From Curvibacter sp. (GTDB lineage Bacteria; Pseudomonadota; Gammaproteobacteria; Burkholderiales; Burkholderiaceae_C): a stretch of 10,851 bases of DNA. The position numbers and the translations under genes were made by a program. The notes beneath the pieces are model-generated. The model was given only the letters and a program-made list of their open reading frames with translations. It had not been told where the DNA came from and ran no database searches. The DNA lies in assembly GCA_003500955.1 (NCBI GenBank), contig DNQP01000164.1, positions 1-10,851 on the forward strand. Reading direction: 5' to 3'. Positions 5,989-10,851 of this stretch are shown here, in pieces (positions within the stretch are counted from its first letter, which is position 1; every line of letters begins with the position of its first letter).

Positions 5989-8588
5989 CGCAGCAGCACC
6001 TTGAGCGCCTGCTGCAGGCGCCGGGCCGCACCAGCCTCGTACGACGCGGCGAAAACGCGCGCCGCGTCCTGGCCCCAGGTCTGGGCCGGCGGCGCCTCGT
6101 TGCGGCGGGTCAGCAGCTGCAGCTGCAAGGCGCGCCGTGCATCGAGCTGCTCGGCCGGCGTCGGCACTTCGGCGGCAATCTCCAGGCGTAGCAACGCGTC
6201 GGCTGCATCTCCCTGCGGGGCACCCGAAAGCGCCTGGCTCCAGAGCGAGCGCACCGCTGGCGTCACGCGCCCGCCGAGATCACTGGCGGAAGGCAGGCGT
6301 GCGGCATCGCGCTGCTCCCAGCCCCCCATCAGCTGCGTCAGGGCTTCCCCATGGGCCTGGGCAGCGAGCTTTCGGAGCGCGGCCTGGGCATGCTCCAGCG
6401 CGTCGCGCTGGGCACGGAAGGCCGCATCGCCCAGACGCGGGGTGTCGCGCGGCGCGCGCGCGGCGCGCTCCGGATGGCGCTCCTCGCGGCGCGGTCCCTC
6501 CCGGCGCTCACCTGGCCGGCCCCGCGCAGCGGGTGCCGCGGGTTCGGCGCGCTTCATGCCGGGCCGGTCATCACCCCGCACGGCCACCACGGGCTTGCGC
6601 GGCTGGGCTGCAGGCGCCGGTGTCTCAGCCTCAGCCGCGACGGCCGGTGTGTCGGCCAGCACCGAGGGCGCGCTGGCCGCAGCAGCGCCCCCCGGCCCCC
6701 TGAGCGCGGCTTCGAGCGCGGCCATCGCGGCGCGGATGGCTTGTGCATCGCCGGCGGCGTTGGCGGCCTCCAGCGCCTGGGAAGCGTCGAGGACGGCACG
6801 GTCGTGCGCGCTCAGCGCGGCCGCGACCTGTTCGCGCGCGGCGCTCTTGCGCGCGAAGGCCTCGTCAATGGGTTTGCGGAAGGCATCCCAGAGTTTCTGT
6901 TCCTGCCGTCGATCCAGCGGCACGGCATGGGCCTCGGCCTGCCAGCGCTGCTGCAGGGCCTTGACGGCATCGATGCGCAGCTGCGCTGCGGTGCCAAGCT
7001 GCGTGGCTTCTTCGATCATGGCCTGGCGCCGCTGCAAGCTTTCTTTCTGCACCGCATCCAGCGGCGCACCGGCGGCGGCCATGGCGGCCTTCCACTGCGG
7101 CTGCAGTTCGGCAAAGGCCTTCTCGCTCAGATGGCCTGCCTCGCGCCAGCGCTCGGCAAACTGGTGCAGTTCACGGCTGAAGGCCTTCCAGTCATGCCGG
7201 GTCTGCGTGGCCTGCGCCCCCCCCCAGGCCTGGAGTTCACCGATCAGGGCCAGACGCCTGGCCTTGTGCTCGGCGGCCTCGGTCTTGATCTTTTCCAGCC
7301 AGGCTTCCACCACCTTGTAGGCCTGGTTGCAGGCCTCGTCGAAGCGCTTCCACAGCGCGTGGTTGGGCACGCCCCCCTGGTCGGTCTGTTTCCACTGCTC
7401 GCGCAGTTCGCGCAGCGACTCCTGCATCTTGCGCCCGCCCAGGGCCTGGCCCTCGGGGCGGTTCAGCAGGCCCTCGGCCTTGCGCACCAGCTCCTCGCGC
7501 AGTTGATCGGCACGCCAGCGCTGCCAGCCTTCGAGCTCACCAGCGGCCGCGAGCGCCGCATGGGCCTGGCGGTCGAGCTGGGCGTCGATGTGGCGGCCTT
7601 GATCCTTGAGGGCCTGCCGCAGGGCCTGCGCCGCACCGGCACTGGCCTTGCCGTGACCCTCTGCGATTTCCTTTTCCAGCTGGGCCAGCACCTCGCGCAC
7701 GGCAGCGGTGGCCTGGGCCCGCAGTTCGGGATCCACCTTGGGCCTGGCAGCCGGTGCGGCCACCTCTGCAGGTATTCCTCGCGCCTGGCGCAGTTCGTCG
7801 GCCCAAACCGGCACCTGCGGCAGGGGAGCCGCCGGATCGGCCGCCGCCGCATGGGCCTGAGCCAAGGCAGCGCTGAAGGCCTCCCAGACCAGGGTCAGCT
7901 GGGCTTGGGAAGCCTCGAGTTGCGGGGCGAAGCGCAAGTCGATGCTGCTCCAATGCGCGTCCTGTGGCAGCAAGGCCGCCTCGGCCTGCCAGGCGGCCAC
8001 GTCCTTCGCCAGGCCTTCAGCAGCCGTCTGGGCGTCCAGCCAGGACTTGGTCGACAGCACCTCGATGCGCTGCGCCAGCAGCACCGCGGCCTCGCGCTGA
8101 ACCTGGGCACGGTGCTGCAGGTCCTCGATGGCCTTGACGCGCTCGGCCAGCCGCAGCTTGAGGCCGGCCAGGGGCTCGCGGCTCAGGGGCGCGCCGGCCT
8201 TGGCCGCATCGCGCTGCCAGGCCATGGCATCGGCCACGTTGAGCCGGCTTGCAGCAAGCAGCGTCTCGGCCTTCTGGGCCCACTCCAGCGCCATGCCCTC
8301 CTGGTCACGCTGGCGCTTCAGTTCATCGAGCTTCTCGCGCAACAGCTTGGCTGCGCCCTTATCCTTGACGCTGAGCTCGCGGTACACCAGCTGCATCTGC
8401 TCGGCAGCGGGCTCGCTCTGCAGCCAGGCCCGCACGCGCGCAGCACGTTCGCCGGCGGTTGACGCCGAAAATGCGCCACCCGTCAAATCGTCCAGAGCAT
8501 GGGTGTCGTGGCGGGCGGAGGAGGAAGCAGAAGAGGGCACGGCGGACTCGATGGGCAAAAAATGACAGACGCCGATTGTCGCCGCCAT
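5982..8588 (-). CDS. DUF349 domain-containing protein, large and helical
   Basis: An 868-residue, Ala/Leu/Gln/Glu-rich, almost fully helical cytoplasmic protein of unknown function. DUF349 units of the W-x(n)-LW-x-x-F type are visible at about 393-424 (REQWKQTDQGG then LWKRFDEACNQAY), 474-503 (ERWREAG then LQPQWKAAM) and 545-578 (QQRWQAEAHAVP then LWDAFRKPIDEAF), with a worn copy near 199-228. Residues 630-715 are a low-complexity Ala/Pro then Arg-rich linker, followed by a helical C-terminal domain (716-868). The family's conserved opening (LDDLTGGAFSASTAGERAAR) starts only at residue 32, so the true start could be the ATG at 8588 or a later GTG or TTG. Reading further upstream (to 8876) gives non-coding-like sequence that overlaps a terminator. 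No signal peptide is seen. A nine-G run interrupts residues 455-457. Confidence 0.88.
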   Translation of the reverse strand: MAATIGVCHFLPIESAVPSSASSSARHDTHALDDLTGGAFSASTAGERAARVRAWLQSEPAAEQMQLVYRELSVKDKGAAKLLREKLDELKRQRDQEGMALEWAQKAETLLAASRLNVADAMAWQRDAAKAGAPLSREPLAGLKLRLAERVKAIEDLQHRAQVQREAAVLLAQRIEVLSTKSWLDAQTAAEGLAKDVAAWQAEAALLPQDAHWSSIDLRFAPQLEASQAQLTLVWEAFSAALAQAHAAAADPAAPLPQVPVWADELRQARGIPAEVAAPAARPKVDPELRAQATAAVREVLAQLEKEIAEGHGKASAGAAQALRQALKDQGRHIDAQLDRQAHAALAAAGELEGWQRWRADQLREELVRKAEGLLNRPEGQALGGRKMQESLRELREQWKQTDQGGVPNHALWKRFDEACNQAYKVVEAWLEKIKTEAAEHKARRLALIGELQAWGGAQATQTRHDWKAFSRELHQFAERWREAGHLSEKAFAELQPQWKAAMAAAGAPLDAVQKESLQRRQAMIEEATQLGTAAQLRIDAVKALQQRWQAEAHAVPLDRRQEQKLWDAFRKPIDEAFARKSAAREQVAAALSAHDRAVLDASQALEAANAAGDAQAIRAAMAALEAALRGPGGAAAASAPSVLADTPAVAAEAETPAPAAQPRKPVVAVRGDDRPGMKRAEPAAPAARGRPGERREGPRREERHPERAARAPRDTPRLGDAAFRAQRDALEHAQAALRKLAAQAHGEALTQLMGGWEQRDAARLPSASDLGGRVTPAVRSLWSQALSGAPQGDAADALLRLEIAAEVPTPAEQLDARRALQLQLLTRRNEAPPAQTWGQDAARVFAASYEAGAARRLQQALKVLLRR
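7217..7225. repeat. Nine-base C/G homopolymer inside the DUF349 gene
   Basis: Nine C residues on the plus strand (nine G on the coding strand) encode Trp-Gly-Gly-Ala around residue 455 of the DUF349 protein. A tract of this length can slip during replication or sequencing, and a one-base change would cut the protein roughly in half. Here the frame is intact. Confidence 0.9.
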
Positions 8589-8622
8589 TTGGTGCTCTGG
8601 AACAGGCACGCACGCGTCGCCA

Positions 8623-8628
8623 TCTATA
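8623..8628 (-). promoter_or_regulatory. Possible -10 box for the DUF349 gene
   Basis: Read on the minus strand, TATAGA lies 34 bases before the ATG at 8588, directly after the T-rich tail of the terminator at 8637-8670. No clear -35 is seen 16-18 bases upstream because that position falls in the GC-rich terminator stem. If it is not a promoter, the DUF349 gene would depend on read-through of that terminator. Confidence 0.25.
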
Positions 8629-8670
8629 AAGAGAAAGCCCGGCCGGGTGGTAGGAACCAGCCCGCCGGGC
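8628..8670 (-). terminator. Rho-independent terminator on the minus strand
   Basis: On the minus strand the order is GCCCGGC (8670-8664), GGG, a bulged C, TGG, the loop TTCCTA (8656-8651), CCA, CCC, a bulged G and GCCGGGC (8643-8637), followed by TTTCTCTTT (8636-8628). The 13 base pairs are nearly all G-C and the tail is 7 of 9 T, which is a good intrinsic terminator. The plus-strand side has no T-run, so the direction is clear. It ends 40 bases upstream of the DUF349 start and must terminate a transcript that begins further upstream in the intergenic region. Confidence 0.75.
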
Positions 8671-8866
8671 CTGACGGCGGGCAGCAAGCCCATGCCGTCT
8701 GGGTATCGCAAAGGGGAGAGTCGGGTCCCGCAATGCGATGAGGGCAAGAGATTGCCCCCAAGATTGCCAGTTTGGCGCTGGCACCTACACCCTGCAGGTG
8801 CGTGCCGGCTACTTCCAGCAAAGGACGCCTGATGTGACAGGCTCATGCAGTCTAGTCCCCGGTCGC

Positions 8867-8915
8867 CCGGAATCAAGTCCTTGTATCAATGGCTTCCGGC
8901 GGCTTGATTGACCGG
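8867..8915. repeat. Long inverted repeat that competes with the three-way junction
   Basis: CCGGAATCAAG (8867-8877) pairs with CTTGATT (8903-8909) plus CCGG (8912-8915), giving 11 base pairs with a two-base GA bulge. Its left arm is also used by the CCGG tetraloop hairpin and by the closing stem of the three-way junction, so the two folds exclude each other. Confidence 0.6.
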
Positions 8916-8956
8916 CTGCCATCACGCTAACCCCCTGGAACATCAACTGACCAGGG

Positions 8957-8976
8957 CACTGTTACAAAATACAGTG
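8957..8976. promoter_or_regulatory. LexA-type SOS box
   Basis: CACTGTTACAAAATACAGTG fits the LexA consensus CTGT-N8-ACAG of beta- and gammaproteobacteria exactly, with the flanking A and T also matching (ACTGT and ACAGT) and an AT-rich core. No SOS gene is adjacent. On the minus strand a -35-like TCGACA (8989-8984) and a -10-like TGTAAC (8966-8961), 17 bases apart, overlap the box, so it may repress the minus-strand RNA. The lytic transglycosylase promoter lies about 125 bases downstream on the plus strand. Confidence 0.6.
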
Positions 8977-8989
8977 GAGCTCATGTCGA
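8961..8989 (-). promoter_or_regulatory. Possible minus-strand promoter under the SOS box
   Basis: TCGACA (five of six to the -35 consensus) and TGTAAC (four of six to the -10 consensus) are separated by 17 bases on the minus strand. Transcription would start near 8954 and end at the terminator at 8628, giving an RNA of about 330 bases. Confidence 0.3.
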
Positions 8990-9014
8990 CTGCGACATGA
9001 CTTTTGCAAGTCAT
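8981..9014. repeat. Two overlapping inverted repeats
   Basis: TCATGTCG (8981-8988) and CGACATGA (8993-9000) are perfect arms around ACTG. ATGACTT (8997-9003) and AAGTCAT (9008-9014) are perfect arms around TTGC. The right arm of the first shares ATGA with the left arm of the second. They lie just beside the LexA box and could be operator sites for another dimeric regulator. Confidence 0.65.
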
Positions 9015-9021
9015 TGATTTA

Positions 9022-9035
9022 TTTGAATATTCAAA
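9022..9035. repeat. 14-bp perfect palindrome
   Basis: TTTGAATATTCAAA reads the same on both strands with no spacer. It lies in the AT-rich island upstream of the lytic transglycosylase and could be an operator half-site pair, though chance is more likely in AT-rich sequence. Confidence 0.6.
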
Positions 9036-9047
9036 AGTATTTCTACA

Positions 9048-9071
9048 CTATCCACACCCCACATATTCACA
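9048..9071 (+). other. Two near-consensus DnaA boxes in tandem
   Basis: CTATCCACA (9048-9056) and ATATTCACA (9063-9071) each differ from the DnaA box TTATNCACA only at the first base. They have the same orientation and start 15 bases apart, inside an AT-rich stretch. No replication gene is near, so an origin is not proposed; a DnaA-responsive promoter is possible. Confidence 0.35.
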
Positions 9072-9076
9072 TAATC

Positions 9077-9096
9077 ATCAATTAAATTTAATTGAT
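9077..9096. repeat. 20-bp perfect palindrome
   Basis: ATCAATTAAATTTAATTGAT is an uninterrupted 20-base palindrome ending 4 bases before the -35 box at 9101. Its position fits an operator or activator site for a dimeric regulator of the downstream promoter. Confidence 0.7.
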
Positions 9097-9100
9097 ATTC

Positions 9101-9129
9101 TTGATTGTCTATATATGGGGTCTTACAAT
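9101..9129 (+). promoter_or_regulatory. Sigma70-type promoter for the lytic transglycosylase gene
   Basis: TTGATT (9101-9106) and TACAAT (9124-9129) are separated by exactly 17 bases, with A/T-rich sequence upstream. Transcription would start near 9136, giving a leader of about 178 bases before the ATG at 9314. It is the best-looking promoter in the window. Confidence 0.65.
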
Positions 9130-9135
9130 TCGTTT

Positions 9136-9313
9136 CACCCCGAACCCGGGATAACCCGAACCCGCTGCCGACCCCGGCACATCGGATCCAGAACCGGCCC
9201 CCACGTCAGCCGGCCGATCCAGATGGCGTACCAACCCAGACGTGGCCTTGCTGCATGGATGCTGTGCCTGACCACAGCGCCAGAACGCAAGCTACGCGAG
9301 ATGAGGAAGTGCT
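9136..9313 (+). promoter_or_regulatory. Long 5' leader of the lytic transglycosylase mRNA
   Basis: A 178-base GC-rich leader with a direct repeat CCCGAACCCG at 9139-9148 and 9155-9164, and an inverted pair CCACGTC (9201-9207) with GACGTGG (9239-9245). A Shine-Dalgarno AGGA at about 9303-9307 sits 7 bases before the ATG. No riboswitch family was recognised. Confidence 0.35.
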
Positions 9314-10117
9314 ATGACAGCGTTACAAGAAATGGGCCAGGGCCTGCGTACCCTCGCACGCCAGATCTCCCAAGTCTTCTTCGCCACCATCCACAACAGC
9401 TTCGCGCTGCTGGGGTTGGCTGTGCTATTCGCAACCATTGCCCTGGCGGCGCGGCCCGAGCTGCGCCAGGCCGGCGAAACCCAGCTGATGGGCTGGCTGC
9501 AAAACCGCCACTTCGGCCTCGCCTCTACCGAGGTCGAGCCGGTCGCCGTGGAGCGCGCCACAGCAGCCCACCCGCACCAGTTGAACAAGCAGCAGGCGGC
9601 GGTGGCCTACTGGATCAGCAAGAAATACCGCGTAGCCCCTGAGCCGGTCTCCGCTTTGGTGCTCGAAGCCTATGAGATCGGGCGCCGGACGGACATAGAC
9701 CCCCTGCTGCTGCTGTCGGTCATGGCCATCGAGTCGGGCTTCAACCCCTTTGCGCAGAGCCCGGTCGGTGCGCAAGGCCTCATGCAGGTCATGACCCGCG
9801 TCCACAGCGACAAGTACGAGCCCTTCGGCGGCCAGTTGGCGGCTTTTGACCCGGTAACCAATCTCCGTGTGGGCGCCCGCGTGCTGCAGGAGTACATCCA
9901 GCGCGACGGCTCCATCGAGGGCGGCCTGCGCCGCTATGTGGGCGCTGCCCATCTGCCGAACGATGGCGGCTATGTGGCCAAGGTCATGGCCGAGCACGGC
10001 CGCCTGTCCCAGGTGGCCGGCGGCCGCCCCGTGCCCACCCAGATGCCGCAGGCCATCCCGGTCAACGCTCCCGCCAAGCCGGCGGGTGAAGAAACCCTGG
10101 TTCTGCTGAACTCCTGA
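9314..10117 (+). CDS. Membrane-anchored lytic transglycosylase (SLT domain)
   Basis: A 267-residue peptidoglycan lytic transglycosylase, which cleaves the MurNAc-GlcNAc bond and leaves a 1,6-anhydro-MurNAc end. An uncleaved N-terminal anchor is likely (hydrophobic residues 29-46, SFALLGLAVLFATIALAA, after a basic and polar N terminus), placing the enzyme on the periplasmic face of the inner membrane. The SLT fold spans about residues 110-235: LLLLSVMAIESGFNPFAQSP (131-150) holds the catalytic Glu140, GAQGLMQVM (152-160) is the GLMQ motif, and DPVTNLRVGARVL is the usual third block. The C terminus is a short Pro/Ala tail. A Shine-Dalgarno AGGA lies before the ATG. It has its own promoter and long leader and stands alone between the intergenic region and glyA. 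Confidence 0.9.
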   Translation: MTALQEMGQGLRTLARQISQVFFATIHNSFALLGLAVLFATIALAARPELRQAGETQLMGWLQNRHFGLASTEVEPVAVERATAAHPHQLNKQQAAVAYWISKKYRVAPEPVSALVLEAYEIGRRTDIDPLLLLSVMAIESGFNPFAQSPVGAQGLMQVMTRVHSDKYEPFGGQLAAFDPVTNLRVGARVLQEYIQRDGSIEGGLRRYVGAAHLPNDGGYVAKVMAEHGRLSQVAGGRPVPTQMPQAIPVNAPAKPAGEETLVLLNS

Positions 10118-10150
10118 GCCGCTCGCAAGCTGGCGGCCCCCGCTCTCCGC

Positions 10151-10156
10151 TACACT
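10151..10156 (+). promoter_or_regulatory. Likely -10 box for the glyA riboswitch transcript
   Basis: TACACT at 10151-10156 places the transcription start at about 10162-10164, the first base of the riboswitch P1 stem. No strong -35 is seen 17 bases upstream. The fit between this box and the start of the aptamer is the main support. Confidence 0.45.
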
Positions 10157-10160
10157 AGTC

Positions 10161-10285
10161 GGGCACGCGACTGGCGATAGGCACGCACGCCCCCGAGGCT
10201 GGCGTTGCTGACGTGGACCACCACCGGGGAGCGTGCCGCGGGGCCAGCCGTGGCGGGCCCGGTGTTCAGCCGTTCGCCTGGGCAG
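10161..10285 (+). promoter_or_regulatory. ZTP riboswitch (pfl motif) controlling glyA
   Basis: Senses ZTP/ZMP (AICAR phosphates), which build up when 10-formyl-tetrahydrofolate is short. The three conserved blocks of the pfl motif are present in order: GACTGGCG at 10169-10176, CCGGGGAGCG at 10224-10233 and CGCCTGGGC at 10275-10283. P1 is GGCACGC (10162-10168) with GCGTGCC (10231-10237). The pseudoknot is GGCG (10173-10176) with CGCC (10275-10278). GCC (10269-10271) with GGC (10281-10283) makes the short P3. The P2 region is larger than in minimal examples and folds as CACG/CGTG stacked on ACGCC/GGCGT. glyA is a classic target, since serine hydroxymethyltransferase refills the one-carbon folate pool. 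The call is from remembered consensus, not from a covariance-model score. Confidence 0.88.
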
Positions 10286-10303
10286 CCCCCGACCCGCCGG
10301 GGG
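10286..10303 (+). terminator. Expression-platform hairpin between the ZTP aptamer and glyA
   Basis: CCCCCG (10286-10291) pairs with CGGGGG (10298-10303) around a 6-base loop. The following ACCAGTGTTTCTT is only moderately T-rich, so it may be a weak terminator or a translational element. CCCGCC (10293-10298) could instead pair with GGCGGG at 10252-10257, an exclusive alternative that would suit a switch. No Shine-Dalgarno lies at normal distance from the glyA ATG. Confidence 0.5.
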
Positions 10304-10325
10304 ACCAGTGTTTCTTCCGACTGCC

Positions 10326-10851
10326 ATGTACAACCGCAACATCCTCGTCGAACAAACCGACCCCGAACTCTGGGCTGCCATCCAGGCCGAGAACGCCCGC
10401 CAGGAACACCATATCGAGCTGATCGCCAGCGAGAACTACGCCTCGCCCGCCGTCATGGCCGCGCAGGGCACCCAGCTCACCAACAAATACGCCGAGGGTT
10501 ACCCGGGTAAGCGCTACTACGGCGGTTGCGAGCACGTCGACGTGGCCGAGCAGCTGGCCATCGACCGCGTCAAGGCCATCTTCGGCGCCGACGCCGCCAA
10601 CGTGCAGCCGCATTGCGGCGCCTCGGCCAACGAGGCCGTCTTTCTGGCCTTCCTCAAGCCGGGCGACACCATCATGGGCATGAGCCTGGCCGAGGGCGGC
10701 CATCTGACCCACGGCATGGCGCTCAATATAAGCGGCAAATGGTTCAACGTGGTCTCCTACGGCCTCAACGCCAAGGAAGAGATCGACTACGACGCGATGG
10801 AAAAGAAGGCGCACGAGACCAGGCCGAAGCTCATCATCGCCGGCGCCTCGG
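10326..10851 (+). CDS. glyA: Serine hydroxymethyltransferase, N-terminal 175 residues (partial)
   Basis: PLP enzyme that converts serine and tetrahydrofolate to glycine and 5,10-methylene-tetrahydrofolate in the cytoplasm, the main one-carbon source. The 175 visible residues match the N-terminal part of the about 415-residue family: [13 protein letters not shown] (32-44), [21 protein letters not shown] (52-72) and [13 protein letters not shown] (118-130) with the histidines near PLP. The PLP lysine lies beyond the window. The block usually read PHSGSQAN is PHCGASAN here, a variant I associate with Comamonadaceae. The ATG at 10326 has no Shine-Dalgarno and sits 40 bases after the riboswitch core, so expression probably depends on the riboswitch leader. 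Confidence 0.97.
   Translation, partial: MYNRNILVEQTDPELWAAIQAENARQEHHIELIASENYASPAVMAAQGTQLTNKYAEGYPGKRYYGGCEHVDVAEQLAIDRVKAIFGADAANVQPHCGASANEAVFLAFLKPGDTIMGMSLAEGGHLTHGMALNISGKWFNVVSYGLNAKEEIDYDAMEKKAHETRPKLIIAGAS

Larger units (their letters stand above)
8628..8954 (-). ncRNA. Candidate structured RNA or attenuator leader, family not recognised
   Basis: Between the LexA box and the terminator the sequence carries a chain of perfect stems and no coding signal. They are: GACGGC/GCCGTC (8673-8678 with 8694-8699) stacked on GGGC/GCCC around a 5-base loop; ATCGCA/TGCGAT (8705-8710 with 8734-8739); GGGCAA/TTGCCC (8742-8747 with 8752-8757, 4-base loop); GCCAG/CTGGC (8766-8770 with 8778-8782); CACCT/AGGTG (8782-8786 with 8796-8800). 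There is also a three-way junction closed by AAGGAC/GTCCTT (8821-8826 with 8877-8882). It contains GCCTG/CAGGC (8827-8831 with 8838-8842) and CCGG/CCGG with a GCGA tetraloop on the minus strand (8859-8870). The terminator fixes the 3' end; the 5' end is a guess from a promoter-like pair at 8984-8961. It does not show the marks of RNase P RNA, tmRNA, 4.5S RNA or the common riboswitches. Confidence 0.42.
9001..9130. other. AT-rich island
   Basis: About 27 percent G+C over 130 bases by hand count, in a window that otherwise looks to be two-thirds or more G+C. It holds no gene. It contains two perfect palindromes (9022-9035, TTTGAATATTCAAA, and 9077-9096, ATCAATTAAATTTAATTGAT), two near-DnaA boxes and the promoter at 9101-9129. 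Possible roles are an UP element, a site for a nucleoid protein that prefers AT-rich DNA, or a melting region. Confidence 0.8.

Noticed and set aside
6351..8462. 703-codon open frame antisense to the DUF349 gene
   Set aside because: Typical mirror frame of a GC-rich helical gene: Gly/Leu/Arg-rich, no recognisable domain, and the sense strand clearly codes.
8589..8876. In-frame upstream extension of the DUF349 protein by 96 residues
   Set aside because: It is Cys/Gly/Pro-rich without similarity to the family's opening and runs through a strong terminator and several hairpins, so non-coding sequence is more likely.
8637..8882. Cobalamin, glycine, c-di-GMP-I or TPP riboswitch, RNase P RNA, tmRNA, 6S or SRP RNA
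   Set aside because: Short look-alikes exist (for example CGCAAAG on the plus strand), but none of the multi-part conserved cores could be found on either strand by eye.
8983..9017. Two overlapping mini-ORFs, MSTAT and MTFASH, next to the LexA box
   Set aside because: Five and six codons only, created by the inverted repeats; no support for translation beyond a GGAG placed too close to the first ATG.
9001..9130. Replication origin
   Set aside because: AT-rich DNA and two imperfect DnaA boxes are present, but there is no dnaA, dnaN, rpmH, parA, repA or iteron array nearby.
9222..9642. Alternative frame with an ATG at 9222 overlapping the lytic transglycosylase start
   Set aside because: Its later part is Pro/Arg-rich and overlaps the anchor and linker of the clear SLT protein; no domain or ribosome site supports it.
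10118..10137. GCCGC/GCGGC hairpin right after the lytic transglycosylase stop as a terminator
   Set aside because: Only five pairs, a ten-base loop and no T-run.

Overview
The window looks like chromosomal DNA of a GC-rich betaproteobacterium, most likely Burkholderiales of the Comamonadaceae type. This is inferred from the protein sequences (GlyA, the cyclophilin pair, the DUF349 protein), the high GC content, a lipid A gene that marks a Gram-negative cell, and a ZTP riboswitch in front of glyA. No gene-level sign of a mobile element, CRISPR array, tRNA or rRNA was seen.

Layout. (1) Positions 1-196, minus strand: the 5' end of cysS, cut by the window edge. (2) Positions 326-5978, plus strand: a tightly packed run of seven genes. 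Two tandem paralogous exported TPR proteins are followed by an exported L,D-transpeptidase-fold protein of Csd6-like layout, a periplasmic cyclophilin (ppiA), a cytoplasmic cyclophilin (ppiB), lpxH and mtfA. From the second TPR gene on, gaps are 52, -4, 11, 14 and 2 bases, so co-transcription is likely. The theme is the envelope: peptidoglycan trimming or cross-linking, periplasmic protein folding and lipid A synthesis. The run also shows repeated duplication and module reuse: TPR units in three proteins, an NTF2-like C-terminal domain in two, and two adjacent cyclophilins. (3) Positions 5982-8588, minus strand: a convergent 868-residue DUF349 protein. (4) Positions 8589-9313: a 725-base non-coding region and the least ordinary part of the window. 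It holds a minus-strand intrinsic terminator, a chain of RNA hairpins upstream of it, a near-perfect LexA (SOS) box with no obvious target gene, and a roughly 130-base AT-rich island with palindromes, two near-DnaA boxes and a good sigma70-type promoter. (5) Positions 9314-10117, plus strand: a membrane-anchored SLT-type lytic transglycosylase. (6) Positions 10151-10303: promoter, ZTP (pfl) riboswitch and an expression-platform hairpin leading into glyA (10326 to the window end, partial).

The best candidate for something undescribed is the 8628-8976 segment: a structured minus-strand RNA or attenuator leader ending in a terminator only 40 bases before the DUF349 start, with a LexA box at its likely promoter. 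It matches no RNA family I could recognise by eye, so novelty is an inference that needs a covariance-model search.
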